Notes: a model not told the origin generated them from the sequence alone. Counted from the first letter of the stretch, positions 46,863 to 58,557 are shown. The stretch: 64,000 nucleotides of DNA from Nothopassalora personata (GCA_033816765.1 CM066299.1:744001-808000), one strand, 5' to 3'. Translations and numbers: made by a program.

Positions 46863-48218
46863 ATGCGGGCGATTGCAGCACTCAGCAGCGCGTTGGTCGC
46901 TGTAGCGGCACACGCAGCTCCCTCACAGGCCGAGGGGCAGACCGTCTTGCAACCGTCGCCAGTTCGACCGGCGAATGGGATCGAAACAGGTGTCGGCCAC
47001 TTCAGCGAATGGAGCAGAGCGACCAAGAAGGAATTCTTGCGAGACTGGCAGAGAGGCAACATGTCCGAATGGATGCTGGTGCTCGGCAACGAAGGCGGCG
47101 ATCTTGACAGTCTGACTTCCGCCGTAACATGGGCCTACCACTTGGAGCACTCCACGCAAAACACTTCTCATCCCACCAAGGCCATCGCATTGCTTCAAAC
47201 ACCGACCGATGCGCTAGACCTGCGACCGGAGAACAAGCTTGCGCTGAAGAACTCCTTGATGAGTACTGGACATTCCGATCTGCTCACCACGGACGAATTG
47301 CCGGAGCACCCCGAAACGCTGTCGCGTGACATCAAGGGCATCGTAATCGTGGACCACCCAGCGCCGCTGCGAAAGTGGGACCAAGCGCCAATCCTCAGCA
47401 TTTTCGACCATCATGAAGACCGTGGAGCAGGCCCAGATGCCAAGCCACGCATCTTCCAGAAAGTCGCCAGCTGCACCACCCTGGTGGCGACTCGGATGCT
47501 TGACGAATGGGCGGCGCTACCCCAGCAGTATCACTTGCCGCACGAGCTACTGGAGCTCATGCTAAGCGCCATCGCGATTGATGCCGGTGGTCTGGAAGAC
47601 GCCACCGATGCAGACAAGAAGATTTCGCAGCGCGTGCTTGCTCTCAGCAGATGGAACAAGCGTGACCTCGACGACCAGATGGAGAAGCTCAACGACCAGC
47701 TGAAGAAGGCCAAGAACGACCTCGACGACCTGACAGTCCGCGACCTGCTGCGACGAGACTGGAAGGGCGACTTAGTCGACACCCCATCACCACGCACACC
47801 AACCGTCAGCCTAGGCTTCGCCTCCATCCCCTTCTCCATGGACGAACAAGTCGACAAGACCGAATTCGAAGAACTCTTCGACTGGTTCGCCATCGAAGCC
47901 GCTTGGACCGCTCAAGTCGGCACCGACATCAGTGTCGCGCTCAACAAGTACAAGGTCAAGAAGCACGGGACGAAGCACAAAATCCGCGAGATCGTGCTTA
48001 CGGTGCGGAGCGATATCAGGATCGACGATGTGCAGGCTGATGAACTCTTTCAGACTGTTAGCGAGGCGATTGAGAAGGAACCAACGCTCAAGGCGAAGCC
48101 GTGGCATCGGGCTGATGAGTTGGGGAGACGGCAGATGGTGTGGACGCATGAGAGGGAGGATGCGGGGAGGAAGGTCATTAGGCCGATTATCGAGAAGGCT
48201 GTTGAGGAGTGGAAGTAG
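46863..48218 (+). CDS. Exopolyphosphatase, DHH/DHHA2 family, with signal peptide
   Basis: A single exon encodes 451 residues, close to the usual length of yeast Ppx1 plus a leader. It would cleave phosphate from polyphosphate chain ends using metal ions. Family motifs are in order: GNEGGDLDS (75-83), IVIVDHPAP (160-168), the DHH box FDHHEDRG (181-188), and SAIAIDAGGLEDATDADKK in the middle. The C-terminal half (SLGFASIPFSMDEQ onward) fits DHHA2. The N-terminus MRAIAALSSALVAVAAHAAP is a good cleavable signal peptide, so this copy probably enters the secretory pathway or vacuole rather than the cytosol where Ppx1 acts. The start is the first ATG in frame with an AGG context. Confidence 0.9.
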   Translation: MRAIAALSSALVAVAAHAAPSQAEGQTVLQPSPVRPANGIETGVGHFSEWSRATKKEFLRDWQRGNMSEWMLVLGNEGGDLDSLTSAVTWAYHLEHSTQNTSHPTKAIALLQTPTDALDLRPENKLALKNSLMSTGHSDLLTTDELPEHPETLSRDIKGIVIVDHPAPLRKWDQAPILSIFDHHEDRGAGPDAKPRIFQKVASCTTLVATRMLDEWAALPQQYHLPHELLELMLSAIAIDAGGLEDATDADKKISQRVLALSRWNKRDLDDQMEKLNDQLKKAKNDLDDLTVRDLLRRDWKGDLVDTPSPRTPTVSLGFASIPFSMDEQVDKTEFEELFDWFAIEAAWTAQVGTDISVALNKYKVKKHGTKHKIREIVLTVRSDIRIDDVQADELFQTVSEAIEKEPTLKAKPWHRADELGRRQMVWTHEREDAGRKVIRPIIEKAVEEWK

Positions 48219-48445
48219 AGTAGGATGATATATGTATTCTTCCCTGCCACATCTGCAGTGCTTCCTCGTCTCGCGGTCTGGCTGCCGACGGCGCGAAGAC
48301 TGCAGGAACACGAAGCTGACGCGCACAAGGATCTATCCTTCCGCTCCCGTCAATCTGCAATCAAGCGCAAGCTGACAACACAGATCTGAGATTGTGGTCG
48401 TAATCATCGTCTCTTGACTTGGCGCCATCCATCCGCAAAGCGGAC

Positions 48446-49065
48446 ATGGCGAGCGCTGTCGGCGATCAGATATTGCGAATGCACAGTGAGGGAGATGATG
48501 AAGTAATTGACGATAGAGAATACGAAGGCAGCCGATCACGCGCACGAAGTTCCTATACAGAGCCCGAAGAAGACGACACGGGAAGCCACTGACCCACTGA
48601 TGGATGCCGACATGGAGATATTCGATGTGCCAAGTAACGGAAAACCGACCATGCCATCGCAACTGCAAGACCGGAAAGCCATTGCCCGTCTGCTGGTGCA
48701 AAATGACTGTGCAGTGCAGACTCCAACAAAGGGCGCCATTCAGACTCGCAGATGTCTTGAAAGAAGACGCTGCCACCAGACTGAACGACAAGACCTTCTC
48801 GAGCAGTCTGTTCGAGTTTCCACCCGAGTACGTTGCGGCTAGCATGAAGCGTCTTCTCAAAGACCGCGACGATTCCAACAGGAAGAAGGTGTCCCAGGGG
48901 AAACGACGACGTCGAATATGTACAGCTCGTGAGCGTAACTCCAAAGCCCAAGTCGAGTTCTGCCGCAAGCAACTGCTAGACCAGGGAGTAGGAAACGCTC
49001 CATGTTCACAGGCCAGCCCAGATGCCCAGTCAGTGCACACTGCCACCGAGGCTGGACGCATCTAG
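48446..49065 (+). pseudogene. Small acidic/basic protein relic with two frame changes
   Basis: An ATG at 48,446 opens MASAVGDQILRMHSEGDDEV and SRSRARSSYTEPEEDD. Protein-like text continues in the next frame (DADMEIFDVPSNGKPTMPSQ, DRKAIARLLVQNDC) and, after about 48,735, in a third frame (RLADVLKEDAATRLNDKTFS, PEYVAASMKRLLKDRDD, then a KRRRR cluster). No intron of normal size fits the changes, so small indels are more likely. Unknown family; possibly a nuclear protein gene decaying in this strain, or sequence errors. Confidence 0.35.
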
Positions 49066-50047
49066 CGGGCAGCTCGTTCTCAAGCAAACGTCGAAGAGAG
49101 GACAGACTTCTTTTCAGTCCTTCGATCGTGTACCACGCTATTAACTTTGGGACATGCGCCCGTTCATATACTCTTTCTGATCTCGAACACGAGCCGTCTG
49201 CATAGGCAAGCCATGTGCGAGGCTTTGATCAAAATCCCCAGCGACGCGCAGCAAAGCTGCGGTGCGATCGCCAGGCTCATAACCAGCAGCGCGGGCGCTT
49301 CGTTTGCCGGCCATGGCTCGCGCAACATCACGTATCTATTGTCGCTCGTGTCGCTATATTGTACCACTGTACGAGAGTCGGGGATGTGTATCCATCTCCG
49401 TCTATGTCGCACTGCCAAGGCAATAACACTGCGTGGCAAGCTTGTCCACGGTCCTCGTGGCAACGGCACATATCGAACGAAGCACGTTGCCAAACCACCG
49501 AGGTCGATCTGCAGATGCACGCCAGCAGTATGTCGCAACTGGGCGAAGGCAAACAGGAGAGGCGGGCCAATGACACGCCGCGCCGCGGGGTCCTGCAGAC
49601 ATCACGCACGCCACGATCGGCCGCGACCCCAGACCGCCACCGAGGCCTCACGTGTGGTACGCTGGTCTCGTTGGATTGGACTGCGACATGCGTGAAGCTC
49701 TAGCGTCACGCGGGTTGGCGGGATCCATCCATCATCTGGAGTTGTGCAGTGTCGAAATGCATCGCAAACGGCGGCGGCGGCGGCGGGAAACATGGCCTGT
49801 GCGGTGTGTGGCTCGGCCGGAGGAGGTTCTGTTTATGGTTTGTCGCTAGCACTCGCGAGCTGCTGCATCGTGAACTCTGAAATGACCGAGGCATTTTGAG
49901 TTTGCCAATGGACCCTATGAGACCGATCATTACACAAAACGGCGGATGGGCGCTGCGCTCGACCACACCGGTCTCGGGAGCTTCGTCCGCTGCAGTTCTG
50001 CTGCTCTGCTCAACACTGAAGTCGCCGCTGGTGGGTGGGACCATTCC
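49066..50047. other. Intergenic, upstream of the MFS exporter
   Basis: Frames on both strands (for example 49,215-49,703 plus) have no motif. A short CGG-rich run sits at about 49,770-49,790. No supported gene. Confidence 0.45.
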
Positions 50048-51953
50048 ATGGCGACACACAACAATCTCACCGAAGAGACGATGGCTACACGCGGCCAGGA
50101 CCACGCCCTCGCCGGCGACAACTCGAGCGGAAGCCGTGATCACGACTTTGTTGAGAAGTTCGAGCACATGGAGCTCGGGTATGGACACCGCGATGGTGAG
50201 AAGTTGGAGCGCAAATACACTGAGGCGGACGACCCGAACATTCACCAGTCGGTATGCGTGCATCATGTGAGAGCAGTCTGCAGACATGTACTGACAGTCT
50301 GCAGATGAACCTGCGATTGTTCCTCGGATTGATGGCCATGGCTTTTTGCTGGGTCGGTTCGCAAATTCCACTCTACCTCTTCGGCAGTGTTCTCCCCGAT
50401 ATCTACAGTGAAATCGGCGGTGCCAATGGACGATACATCTGGCTGGTCATCGGATATCTGATTCCCGTCTCTGCGATTTGTCCATTCGTCGGTGCGCTTT
50501 CCGACATCTTTGGACGAAAGGCAGTGGCTTCGTTTGGTCAAGTCCTGCTGGTCATTGGACCTATCGTGGTCTGCACATCTCACCAAATCAACGTTGCCAT
50601 CGGCGGTATGGTTATCTCTGGGCTCGGTGCGGGATTGAACGAACTGATCGCGCTCGCTGGAACATCCGAGATGGTGCCTGTGAGGAAGCGCGCTGCATAT
50701 GTTGGTTTTGTCGTCTTCACGATTCTGCCATTCTGCCCTTCCCCTCTGTGGGCGCAGCTCATTGCCGCTCGCGGTGGTTGGAGATGGAATGGTGCTCTTA
50801 TCGGCATCTTCAACTTTGTTGGCCTCATTCTGGTGGCGGTGACCTACCGAGACCCAATCCGTGAGCGACCACCGGCCAAGCAGGTTCTCAAGCAGATTGA
50901 CTACATTGGTGGTATTCTCAGCACCGCGGGTGTCACCCTTTTCATGATGGGTCTGCAGTGGGGAGCACGTCAGGTATGTTAACTGCTTTTCCTGTGGAGT
51001 TCACCGACTAACCATTCTTGCAGTACACCTGGCAGAGCGCCCACGTCCTCGCGCCATTCATCCTCGGACTGATCCTGATCATCGCATTCTTCGTCTGGGA
51101 GTTCTTCGCACCATACCCAATGTGCCCTCGAGGCCTCTTCTCCAAGGACAAGCGCAGCATGGTCCTCATCTTGTTGATCACGTTCTTCAGCGGTGGAAAC
51201 TTCTTCGTGCTGCTCCTGTTCTGGCCAACGCAGGTGTACAACATGTACGGCAACGACCCGCTCCAAATTGGTATCCGAACCCTCCCAATCGGCTTCGGTA
51301 TCATCTTCGGCGCTGCCTTCGCCTTGTTCCTCATCGGTCTCACCAAGGGACGAACGACGATCCTCATGATCTTCTGGTGTCTTGCTATGACCGGCTTCAC
51401 CGGTGCCATGTCTGTGGCCAGAACCTACAACCTAACACCAACCGTATACCCGATCCTGACACTGGCGTCAATCGCAGTTGGTGCAGTGATCATCCCCTGC
51501 TCCATCATCGCACAGGTCATATGTCCACAAGAGCTCATCGGAACCGTCACGGCCATCACCCTCTCGATCCGTTACATCGGCGGCGCCATTGGGTTCACCG
51601 CCTACTACAACGTCTTTTTCCACGAATACTTTGGCCTTGCCAACACAATCGCCGCCCCACAAATCACCGCCGCAGGCGTCACCTACGACTACTACGAGCT
51701 CCTCAATCTCATCACCCTCGCATCCAACGCACAGTACAACCAGTTCCGCACAGCGCTGGAGTTCAGCCCAACGCTCCGCGTGGACCCAGAGACGGCATAC
51801 AGTGTCATCATCAGTGCGGTGCAGGAGGCTTTCGCCATCGCATACCAGTGGCCCTACTGGATCAGTATTGCTTTTGGTGGTGTATGCATTGTGTGCTCGT
51901 TTGGTCTCAGAGATATCAAGAAGCATATGGAGGAGTTTGATGGTCCAGCGTAG
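50048..51953 (+). CDS. MFS exporter, TRI12 (trichothecene efflux pump) type
   Basis: Exons 50,048-50,251, 50,305-50,973 and 51,024-51,953 are joined by two phase-0 introns of 53 and 50 nt (GTATGC...TACTGAC...TGCAG; GTATGT...CTAAC...TTGCAG), giving 600 residues. The first 68 residues are a polar cytoplasmic N-terminus, followed by about 14 predicted membrane spans. The MFS motif A-like loop GALSDIFGRK is at 131-140. GTSEMVPVRKRAAYVGFV and WRWNGALIGIFNFVGL are typical of fungal TRI12-family drug:H+ antiporters, and the C-terminus ends SFGLRDIKKHMEEFDGPA. It would sit in the plasma membrane and export a small hydrophobic compound; the substrate cannot be told from sequence, and no biosynthetic genes adjoin. 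ATG 50,048 has a good context (ttccATGG) and keeps exon 1 in frame. Confidence 0.9.
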
Positions 51954-52832
51954 AAGCACGCATGATCAGGGGACTGCGGGCGCTGGGGGTGGAACTGGTA
52001 GAGAAAGCATACGACTTTATTACTACAGCATGAATGAATGAAGCATACTCTGGAGAGGAGCAGAATTTTGAAGGCGGATAATGTGTGCACCTTGACAGGA
52101 TCTGGCACATGTCCGACATGTGTTTCAATTCTCGTGACCATGGCTCATCGTGGTGAGTCGAGGTTTTCTCTTCTAGCAAGCATGCTCCCGGTCAATCTGG
52201 GCATACACCACTCGATGCTGCCCGACATCTACCGCACATTAAGAATTGCTCGTCGTCATTCTGGGTAAGAGCCGCGGTTCTCTATCCCACTCTCCACCCA
52301 CCCTGTACACGAATCCACTTCCCTCTGGTCTTCTCAATCCTGCGGAAAGTAAATATGTACCATCACGGTATACTCCGAGGGTGGCACAGCAGTCATCTGG
52401 ACGACGCCTCGCCAAGGGACAGACTCCCAGGCGGTCGAAGCCGAGATGCAAAGGATGTCAAGCTTGAAAGGTCAGACGCCTGCTGCCCGGCGAGCACGCC
52501 GGAACAGGAAACGCTGCTGCACGCCACTGGTTCCGAGCTCTTCTGCTGCGGAGGTGGCAATCTTGACCTTCGCTGTGGCACGCTAAGATCTTACCCCAGA
52601 TCGTCCCGTATGCATGCACAGTGCATGCACATTGGACAAGCTAAAGTTCATGGCTACACCGAGGCATTGTACATGCGTGCGCTAAGAGAAAGCGACGATT
52701 CCACTTACAGCGCATGATGGTCCGATCGTTAGCTTTCCGAGTCGACTTCTTCGTTGCTGCGATATCACCACTTGCTCTCGCCGACCGTTGTTCACGATCT
52801 CTTCACCGTGGTCAACACCACCCTCGCCTACC
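51954..52832. other. Intergenic, no gene supported
   Basis: The 3' flank of the MFS gene and the promoter of the HsbA-like gene. Frames of 60-120 codons have no motif. Confidence 0.45.
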
Positions 52833-53504
52833 ATGAGATTACCAACCACCCTCGCCCTCGCCCTCGCAGGCGCCGCATCCGTCCACGCAGTCGGTGAATC
52901 CGCCTCCACCATCATCGCCGACCTGCAATCGATCCAAAACCTCACCGAAGCAGTGACCCGTGCCATTCGCGCCTTCAACGGCTCCCTCCAACTCGCCCTC
53001 CCCATCACGGCAGCGACCAACGACGTCCTCGCCAAAATCTCCTCGTCCACCGACTACGCCAAGACCGCCCAACCTTTCAGCGACGACGATGCTACCGCTC
53101 TCGGCCCCTACACGCAGAACCTGGCCTACGCCGTCAACTCCTCCATCGCGGCTCTGATCGGCAAGAAGCCCGAGTTCGAGGCGGGATCCCTCGCGCCGAT
53201 TGTGGTGCAGTCCCTCCAGGGCCAGAAGAACTCGAGTATGGCTTTCTCGGACGCTGTTAGTCTGCTCGTGCCGGAGAATACGAGGAGTGTTGCGAGGGCG
53301 TTGAGTTCGCAGACGTTGGAGAGTGTGCAGATGGGCATCGATTGCTTCAGTGGGAAGAACGAGACTTGTAACCCGACGACCTATGTCGAGGCCAAGGCGA
53401 TGGCGATGGCGGCGGAGGAGGCTGCGAATGGTGCCGTGGGCAGGTCGGCTGCTGGGTTCGGTGCGGTGGTCGCTGCAGGGCTTGTTGCGTTTGTGACGCT
53501 CTGA
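52833..53504 (+). CDS. HsbA-like secreted cell-wall protein
   Basis: A single exon encodes 223 residues from the ATG at 52,833 (MRLPTTLALALAGAASVHAV), a clear signal peptide. The body has the alpha-helical layout of the HsbA / cell-wall galactomannoprotein family: SASTIIADLQSIQNLTEAVT, RAFNGSLQLALPITAATNDV, then FSDDDATALGPYTQNLAYAV. HsbA binds hydrophobic surfaces and recruits hydrolases in Aspergillus; members also occur in fungal cell walls. Several N-glycosylation sequons are present. The C-terminus has a small-residue stretch followed by hydrophobic AAGFGAVVAAGLVAFVTL, consistent with a GPI-anchor signal, so the protein is probably wall- or membrane-tethered. An upstream TTG in frame was not used. 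Confidence 0.75.
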   Translation: MRLPTTLALALAGAASVHAVGESASTIIADLQSIQNLTEAVTRAIRAFNGSLQLALPITAATNDVLAKISSSTDYAKTAQPFSDDDATALGPYTQNLAYAVNSSIAALIGKKPEFEAGSLAPIVVQSLQGQKNSSMAFSDAVSLLVPENTRSVARALSSQTLESVQMGIDCFSGKNETCNPTTYVEAKAMAMAAEEAANGAVGRSAAGFGAVVAAGLVAFVTL

Positions 53505-55187
53505 GGGGTGACATAGTGAGGCCGGTGTTTGGACATGATTGATGGAAGTCAGTGAGACGAGGAGGCGGTCAGTACGGTATGCTCCGTGGAGTGTGTCGGC
53601 ATGATCGCCACGGCTTGAGAGAGGGCAGCAGCAGCATTGAGGAGCGTGCATGTTCGGGGTTGTGCGGGTGTATATGATTTCGCCGACACAGCGGCTTCAA
53701 CCCATGCCACAGTCGGAGACCAAGTCCATTTTTGAACGTCAGCGATACTTGAGATCAAGCACAGTATGGCAGATTCGCCGCTTTCGTTAGTGAATCACCA
53801 CTCGCTTACTCTGACGTGTTGCAGTCGTGCTTGCCCGGCCCACAGCAGCCATGTAACACCCGTCGTGAATCCAATAGATGTCCGTCGTGCAGGACAGGAT
53901 ACAAGTAGGGGGCCGGTGAGCGCTGAAGCAACCTCGAACGATATTTGTTCAGATCGGAGGTCATCATTACTGGAGTGTGCGGCATTTGCTCACTGGCTTT
54001 CCTCGATGTGATCGGAAACGAACTCTACCCTTTCCGCTCCGTCATTGCATCGACAAGCATGTGAAACTGGCCACAAATATTCTTTGAGCATTGTACTTGC
54101 AGACATGGTGGCTGATCAAGACGTTGGATAGCCACGTCCTCGCCGTCGTCGATCCCAGGACTTCTTTCTGCAATTCCAAGGGTCGATATCGGCAAGTGCC
54201 GGGCCAAAGTGGACGTCACAAGCCGACGCTGACATCCCTCTTGGCGCCCTTCCTGGGGCGCGTGCTCTCGTTCAGACGTGCTTGCCTCTTCTTCATCACA
54301 ACACGATGATCCATATCGTCGCGCTGAATGCTGTGTATTGTTAGCTCTGCTCATGAGAGGGACGACGAGTGCCCCTTACGCAGGTCGGCCTCTCTGGGTA
54401 CCGCTGGTGATGGTTGAGGAAGATACACACCAATGAGTGATAATGCTCACTTTGGGTTGCGGGCGACAGCAGCAGCGGTATGCAAGCGATCAAATCACAT
54501 GTTTGCGATTGAGACTCACTCGGGAATCGACGAGCGCTTGAAATACATGAATGGAGTGAGTGTATCCCACTAAAGATTAACGTACCATACCATGCTCGAC
54601 GGCAACTCGTCGTCAACGTCGTGGATGGAGGAAGCGTTGCATACTGTTGCCTTGTCACACAGATATCGGCCTGACTCACATGTAGCAGTGTGGCAGAACC
54701 ACTGGAGAGCGAGAGAGAGAGAGAGAGAGAGGTCGGAAGCTGTCACTGAGTGCTGAGTGCTCGACCCCTGGGCTGACGATGCGTCGCGAGGCATGGATGG
54801 GAGCTGCAGCTGCCGCTTTGGACACACAACAAACATCTGAGCCTTGCCGTACTATCGAGTTATCCAGCGGGACTGCGCAACTGCAAGAAGCAGACATGCC
54901 CGCGAGTCCGCCGACATGGCGGCAACATCTCCTGTCCCGATCGCATGCAGGTTGCGGCGTCATCCTAATACATGACTTATCCTTGCCCACATTACCAGGT
55001 GCCAGCATATTCAGGTCGATCATGGGCCGGCCACGTTGAGGGACAGCACCACAAAGCCTGCCGGTAAGACATGACCACAGGCACATGAGAAGACAGGTTT
55101 GTCGATGCATAAACTTGACGGGCACAGAGCTCGCCCGGACCTTCAACCAGCCTACGTTCAACAAGAACATCTTGTCACTGATCACCA
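53505..55187. other. Intergenic, includes a (GA)10 run
   Basis: No supported gene. A (GA)10 dinucleotide run lies at 54,711-54,730. A minus-strand frame of 239 codons crosses it (its LSLSLSRS text is just the GA run read in reverse) and is rejected. Confidence 0.5.
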
Positions 55188-55662
55188 TGGCGTCCGACAG
55201 GATCGAGCAAGGCAATGCGAAGCAGACACGCCAGAACATCAAGATCTTCAGCAATCCGCCATCCCTCTCGGAGGCGCCCCCCGATGCGGTCTGTATGCTG
55301 CTGGCTTTATTGGTGCTCGCGGCTTTTGCTTTTGCAGCAGCAGTTACTGAGACGTACGGCGACACGCTCTGCCGACGTGCGATTTTCTTCTCCAACCCAC
55401 ATTGGCATGATCACAGACTTCCACACTCGCCAGCGACATTGCGCAACTGATATTGACCAAAACAATGTGGATCGCATATGAGCACATAGAGTCAGCCGAA
55501 AAGACCATGGTGCAAGAATGCGTCGATGATCTGGAGGAGGCAGCTGCGCAGAGTGTACTTAAAGCACTTACCACCAAACAGCTGAGCAATGCGTTCAAGC
55601 CCACAACGGGCACGAATCAAATCCCCGGAGTCTTGTCAACTGGAATCCCTCACAATCCATGA
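55188..55662 (+). CDS. Small uncharacterised protein, spliced
   Basis: An ATG at 55,188 in a good context (caccATGG) opens MASDRIEQGNAKQTRQNIKI. The later frame ending at 55,662 encodes AYEHIESAEKTMVQECVDDL, EEAAAQSVLKALTTKQLSNA and a GTNQIPGVLSTG tail. They must be joined by one or two introns; one acceptor is probably TGATCACAG at 55,417-55,425. The donor is unclear. If the stretch DAVCMLLALLVLAAFAFAAA is exonic, the protein has a membrane span; if GTCTGT at 55,290 is a donor and TTTTGCAG an acceptor, it does not. No family recognised. Confidence 0.4.
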
Positions 55663-56100
55663 AGCGCACTGTCGATGGCGCAGAAGTGGCACACCGAAAA
55701 TGTCCTTGGTCATAGGGTGTACCGACAATGTCTGGCCGTGAAAGGTCACAGAAGCCTGTCGCTGGAACTGCTAGGACGTACGATCACAACCGAGGTACCA
55801 TGCTCGCCACCGATCTCAAGAGCAGCCCGAAGCACGCTCCCGCTGGCCAGGCTGTCCACCCAGCAGAGCTTTGGCCGCTGCAACGTCTGTCTGACACCAC
55901 CTTCCGGTCTGAAAGATATCATTACGAAGCACAGCAGAAGCCAGCTGATGGCTCAAAGAACGCTCTCCGCATCAGGGCGATCGCCAAGGGGGTATAAGCC
56001 GCGGTCAATCAGATGACCGGCATTGAGCTCGACCACTCCAACGAGCGCTATACCCGAACCCTATTTTCACAGTCCCATGTCCAAGGGATCCGGGTAGAAC

Positions 56101-56661
56101 AATGGCCTCCACGACGACGACCGGCGGTGCAAGTCTGCTGAATACCCAGAAGGCTTGCTCAACAAGGAGACCCTCAAGAGCTTCATGGCCGTCTCCGGCC
56201 CCGAGAACAAACTCAAACACACTCCGGGCCACGACAAGATCTACGACAATTGGTACAAGCGCATCCCATCCGACGAGTACAACATTCCATACTTTGAGGC
56301 TGACATTCTCTACTTCACCGAGATGCAGCCAGAGATTCTCACCATCGAATGCAACAGTGGTAAAGTCGACACCGACTCGACTTTCGACCCAGCCACCATG
56401 ACCAGCGGCGCATACTCTCCTCGGCAGCTCGCCAAGAGCCTTCGCAGTTTGCCATTGCTGAGCTCCCACTCATCACCGGTCTGGATGCTAACAGCTCTGC
56501 TCTCGCGCCATTGGCCACTCAGCCCAACACTATTCCCAAGCCACTTACTTAACGGTGCCAGCATTGGTGCTGTCAACCAGTCGGCTCTCGCCGCTTGCCC
56601 AGGCTTCTCCTTCGACGGTGTCCCAACTGGACCAGTTGCACCAGGCGCCATTCACTCTTGA
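56101..56661 (+). pseudogene. C-terminal fragment of a chloroperoxidase-family heme-thiolate peroxidase
   Basis: The frame reads AEYPEGLLNKETLKSFMAVS, GHDKIYDNWYKRIPSDEYNI, ECNSGKVDTDSTFDPATMTS. This is the conserved C-terminal part of a fungal peroxidase subgroup (PEGLxNxxxLKSFFAVSG, NWYKRxPxDxY, GNTGK). The N-terminal half with the PCP heme-ligand motif is missing upstream. After about 56,430 the protein-like text moves to another frame (EPSQFAIAELPLITGLDANS). So it is truncated and frame-shifted. It faces an intact family member on the minus strand 540 bp away. Confidence 0.55.
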
Positions 56662-57200
56662 ACCGCCAGCACTTCACGCTGTCCATCATGAGGACCCGTG
56701 ATGTGGTGACGATGGGAGGGGGTTTGATCAGATGTAGGTACATGTAGACCGATTTGCATATATGAAATTGAGGACCTACAGCATCTGATTGAGCCCTGTG
56801 GACAGTCTCATGGTAGTACCAGGCACATTTCAAGATAGTCGGTCCCAACCCACGTCTAAGATAACCTTGTGAGGCGGGCCCCCAGAGTTGCATCACAGGT
56901 TCCGTGAAGCATTGCTTCGATAGGAATTGCAGCGACGCCGTTTCCTCGCCGACAATGATCTTGTGCGGCTGGCTAACCCAGCACGTCTCAACCCTACAAG
57001 GCACCCGACTTTGATCAGGCGTAGAGTCTTGTTGAAACCGTGAATGGAAGGCTGACGACGTTCGTGGCAAAGGTTCCATGGTCTCTCAAATATTTACAAA
57101 AGCTCGCACAGCTTCCACGGCATCAACACCATATGACGCTTCCAAACCTCCCAACACCATGCATTATCCGTCCATCACTTCTCCGCACCCGACAGATCCT

Positions 57201-58557
57201 TTAGGTCAAAGGACGTGGGCACCCCAGATTAGCAAACTCCGGCGCAACCCTGGTCAGGAAGAACGAAATGGCCTCAACAGTTGGCGTAACAACGCCATTC
57301 AGCGTGGACGGGACAGACTGCGTCGCAAGCTGATACAGCAAGCAAGATACAGCCGCAGGCTGGATGTCACTGCCCATAGTCCCGTTGACGATCAGACCTC
57401 TCCAGTTGAGTGGTACGAACGTGCCATCACCAACGTTACCGCCGAATGCGACGGGGCGGAGGAGGTACATGGCCAGGATTTGCTCGGTGACGTCGCGATT
57501 TTTGTAGGGCTCGACGCGGTTGATCCAGGTGGCTGGGAGTTTCTCCTCGATGAAGAAGGAGTCCATGGTGGCTTGGTCTGGGATGTAGTTGGGTCCCGAG
57601 GGGAACAGTTCGTAGAGGAAGGAGGCTGCGCCGAAGAGGAGGAGCGACAGGGGACCTGTAAAAAGGGGAGTCAGTGAATGTTTCGTAACGAGAGTAAGGG
57701 CTTATGCTGCAGTTTTTCCAAGACATACCGAAGTAAAAGTTGGGGTTCTCGGCCAGCGATTCGTCGTAACGCTCAAGGCGATACTGAGCCAGATTCTGTA
57801 GATCGTGGAGTCCGCCAGTGGAAGCGCTCATCTTGTCGAACAACGTGCGGTTGAACATGTAGTTGTCTCCACCGCCGGTGAAGAAATCGTTCCTCGTGAG
57901 AGAGCTGTCACCCTCGAACTTGTTGTGGCCGGCAAGACCGGGTTGCGAGCCAGTTAGGGCTGGGTTGATGGAAGTCCTTGTGGTGGCATCGCAGCCAATG
58001 GAGAGCTTGGTGGTGACGAGATCACCATCCGCTTGCAGACCCAAGAAGGCAAGCAAGTTTGCCAAGTCGTAGCCTACATTGTAGACGTTTTGCTGTGCAT
58101 CTACGAGCTCGTTGTAGGTCGTGACACCGTCTCGGGCCAAGAAGCCATGGTTGGCTGCAGTATTTAAACTATGGGTGACTATTAGCACACGTCCAGAAGT
58201 GTTTATATCGCAGCAGGCTCACCCGGGGCATGGTCCACGAATGTCATTGGCAGTCGGTGCGATGTATTGGTGAGCAGTGTCGCCGGGTGCCGGGACTTGG
58301 TAGCCACCACGCTCGTTGCCCTTTCGGCCGTTGCGGGCGTTGTTGTATTGTCCTGGCTGGATCCCGACCGCGTTGACGTGGTTCGGGTTGAAAGGACAAG
58401 TCTCAGGGCTGCCTGGTCCGCCCGGAGCTGGGTTCTGTTGTCGCTTCTGGTAGCGAGATGGCAGCGCAGATGAGTCTACACCAGGTACCTCTCGGACCCA
58501 CGGGAAGGCATATGCCGCCTCAGCGGCGATGAGTGAATATGCAACGAAAGACCTCAT
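57201..58557 (-). CDS. Heme-thiolate peroxidase / unspecific peroxygenase-like (chloroperoxidase family)
   Basis: Exons 58,557-58,223, 58,168-57,729 and 57,655-57,201 are joined by introns of 54 nt (GTGAGC, branch GTGCTAAT, acceptor ATAG) and 73 nt (GTATGT, branch CTGAC, acceptor TACAG), giving 409 residues. Such enzymes use hydrogen peroxide to oxygenate or halogenate substrates. The heme-ligand motif PCPGLNTAANHGF has Cys110, and HNKFEGDSSLTRNDFF (193-208) carries the EGD acid-base signature of peroxygenases. NFYFG/GPLSLLLFGAASF crosses the second splice site. A signal peptide (about 1-17), a KR processing site near 38-39 and several NxT sequons indicate secretion. The first intron fuses PCPG to LNTAANHGF exactly, which confirms the splice. 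Substrate unknown. Confidence 0.87.

Noticed and set aside
49706..50371. 221-codon minus-strand frame
   Set aside because: Antisense to exon 1 and the start of exon 2 of the MFS exporter; no motif of its own.
51122..51940. 272-codon plus-strand frame
   Set aside because: A +1/-1 shadow of MFS exon 3, His/Arg-rich as expected of an alternative frame.
52839..53651. 270-codon minus-strand frame
   Set aside because: Antisense of the HsbA-like gene, which has a signal peptide and family motifs.
54676..55395. 239-codon minus-strand frame crossing the (GA) repeat
   Set aside because: Part of it is the dinucleotide repeat translated as Leu-Ser; no motif or splice support.
57078..57677. 199-codon plus-strand frame
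   Set aside because: Antisense to exon 3 of the peroxygenase-like gene.
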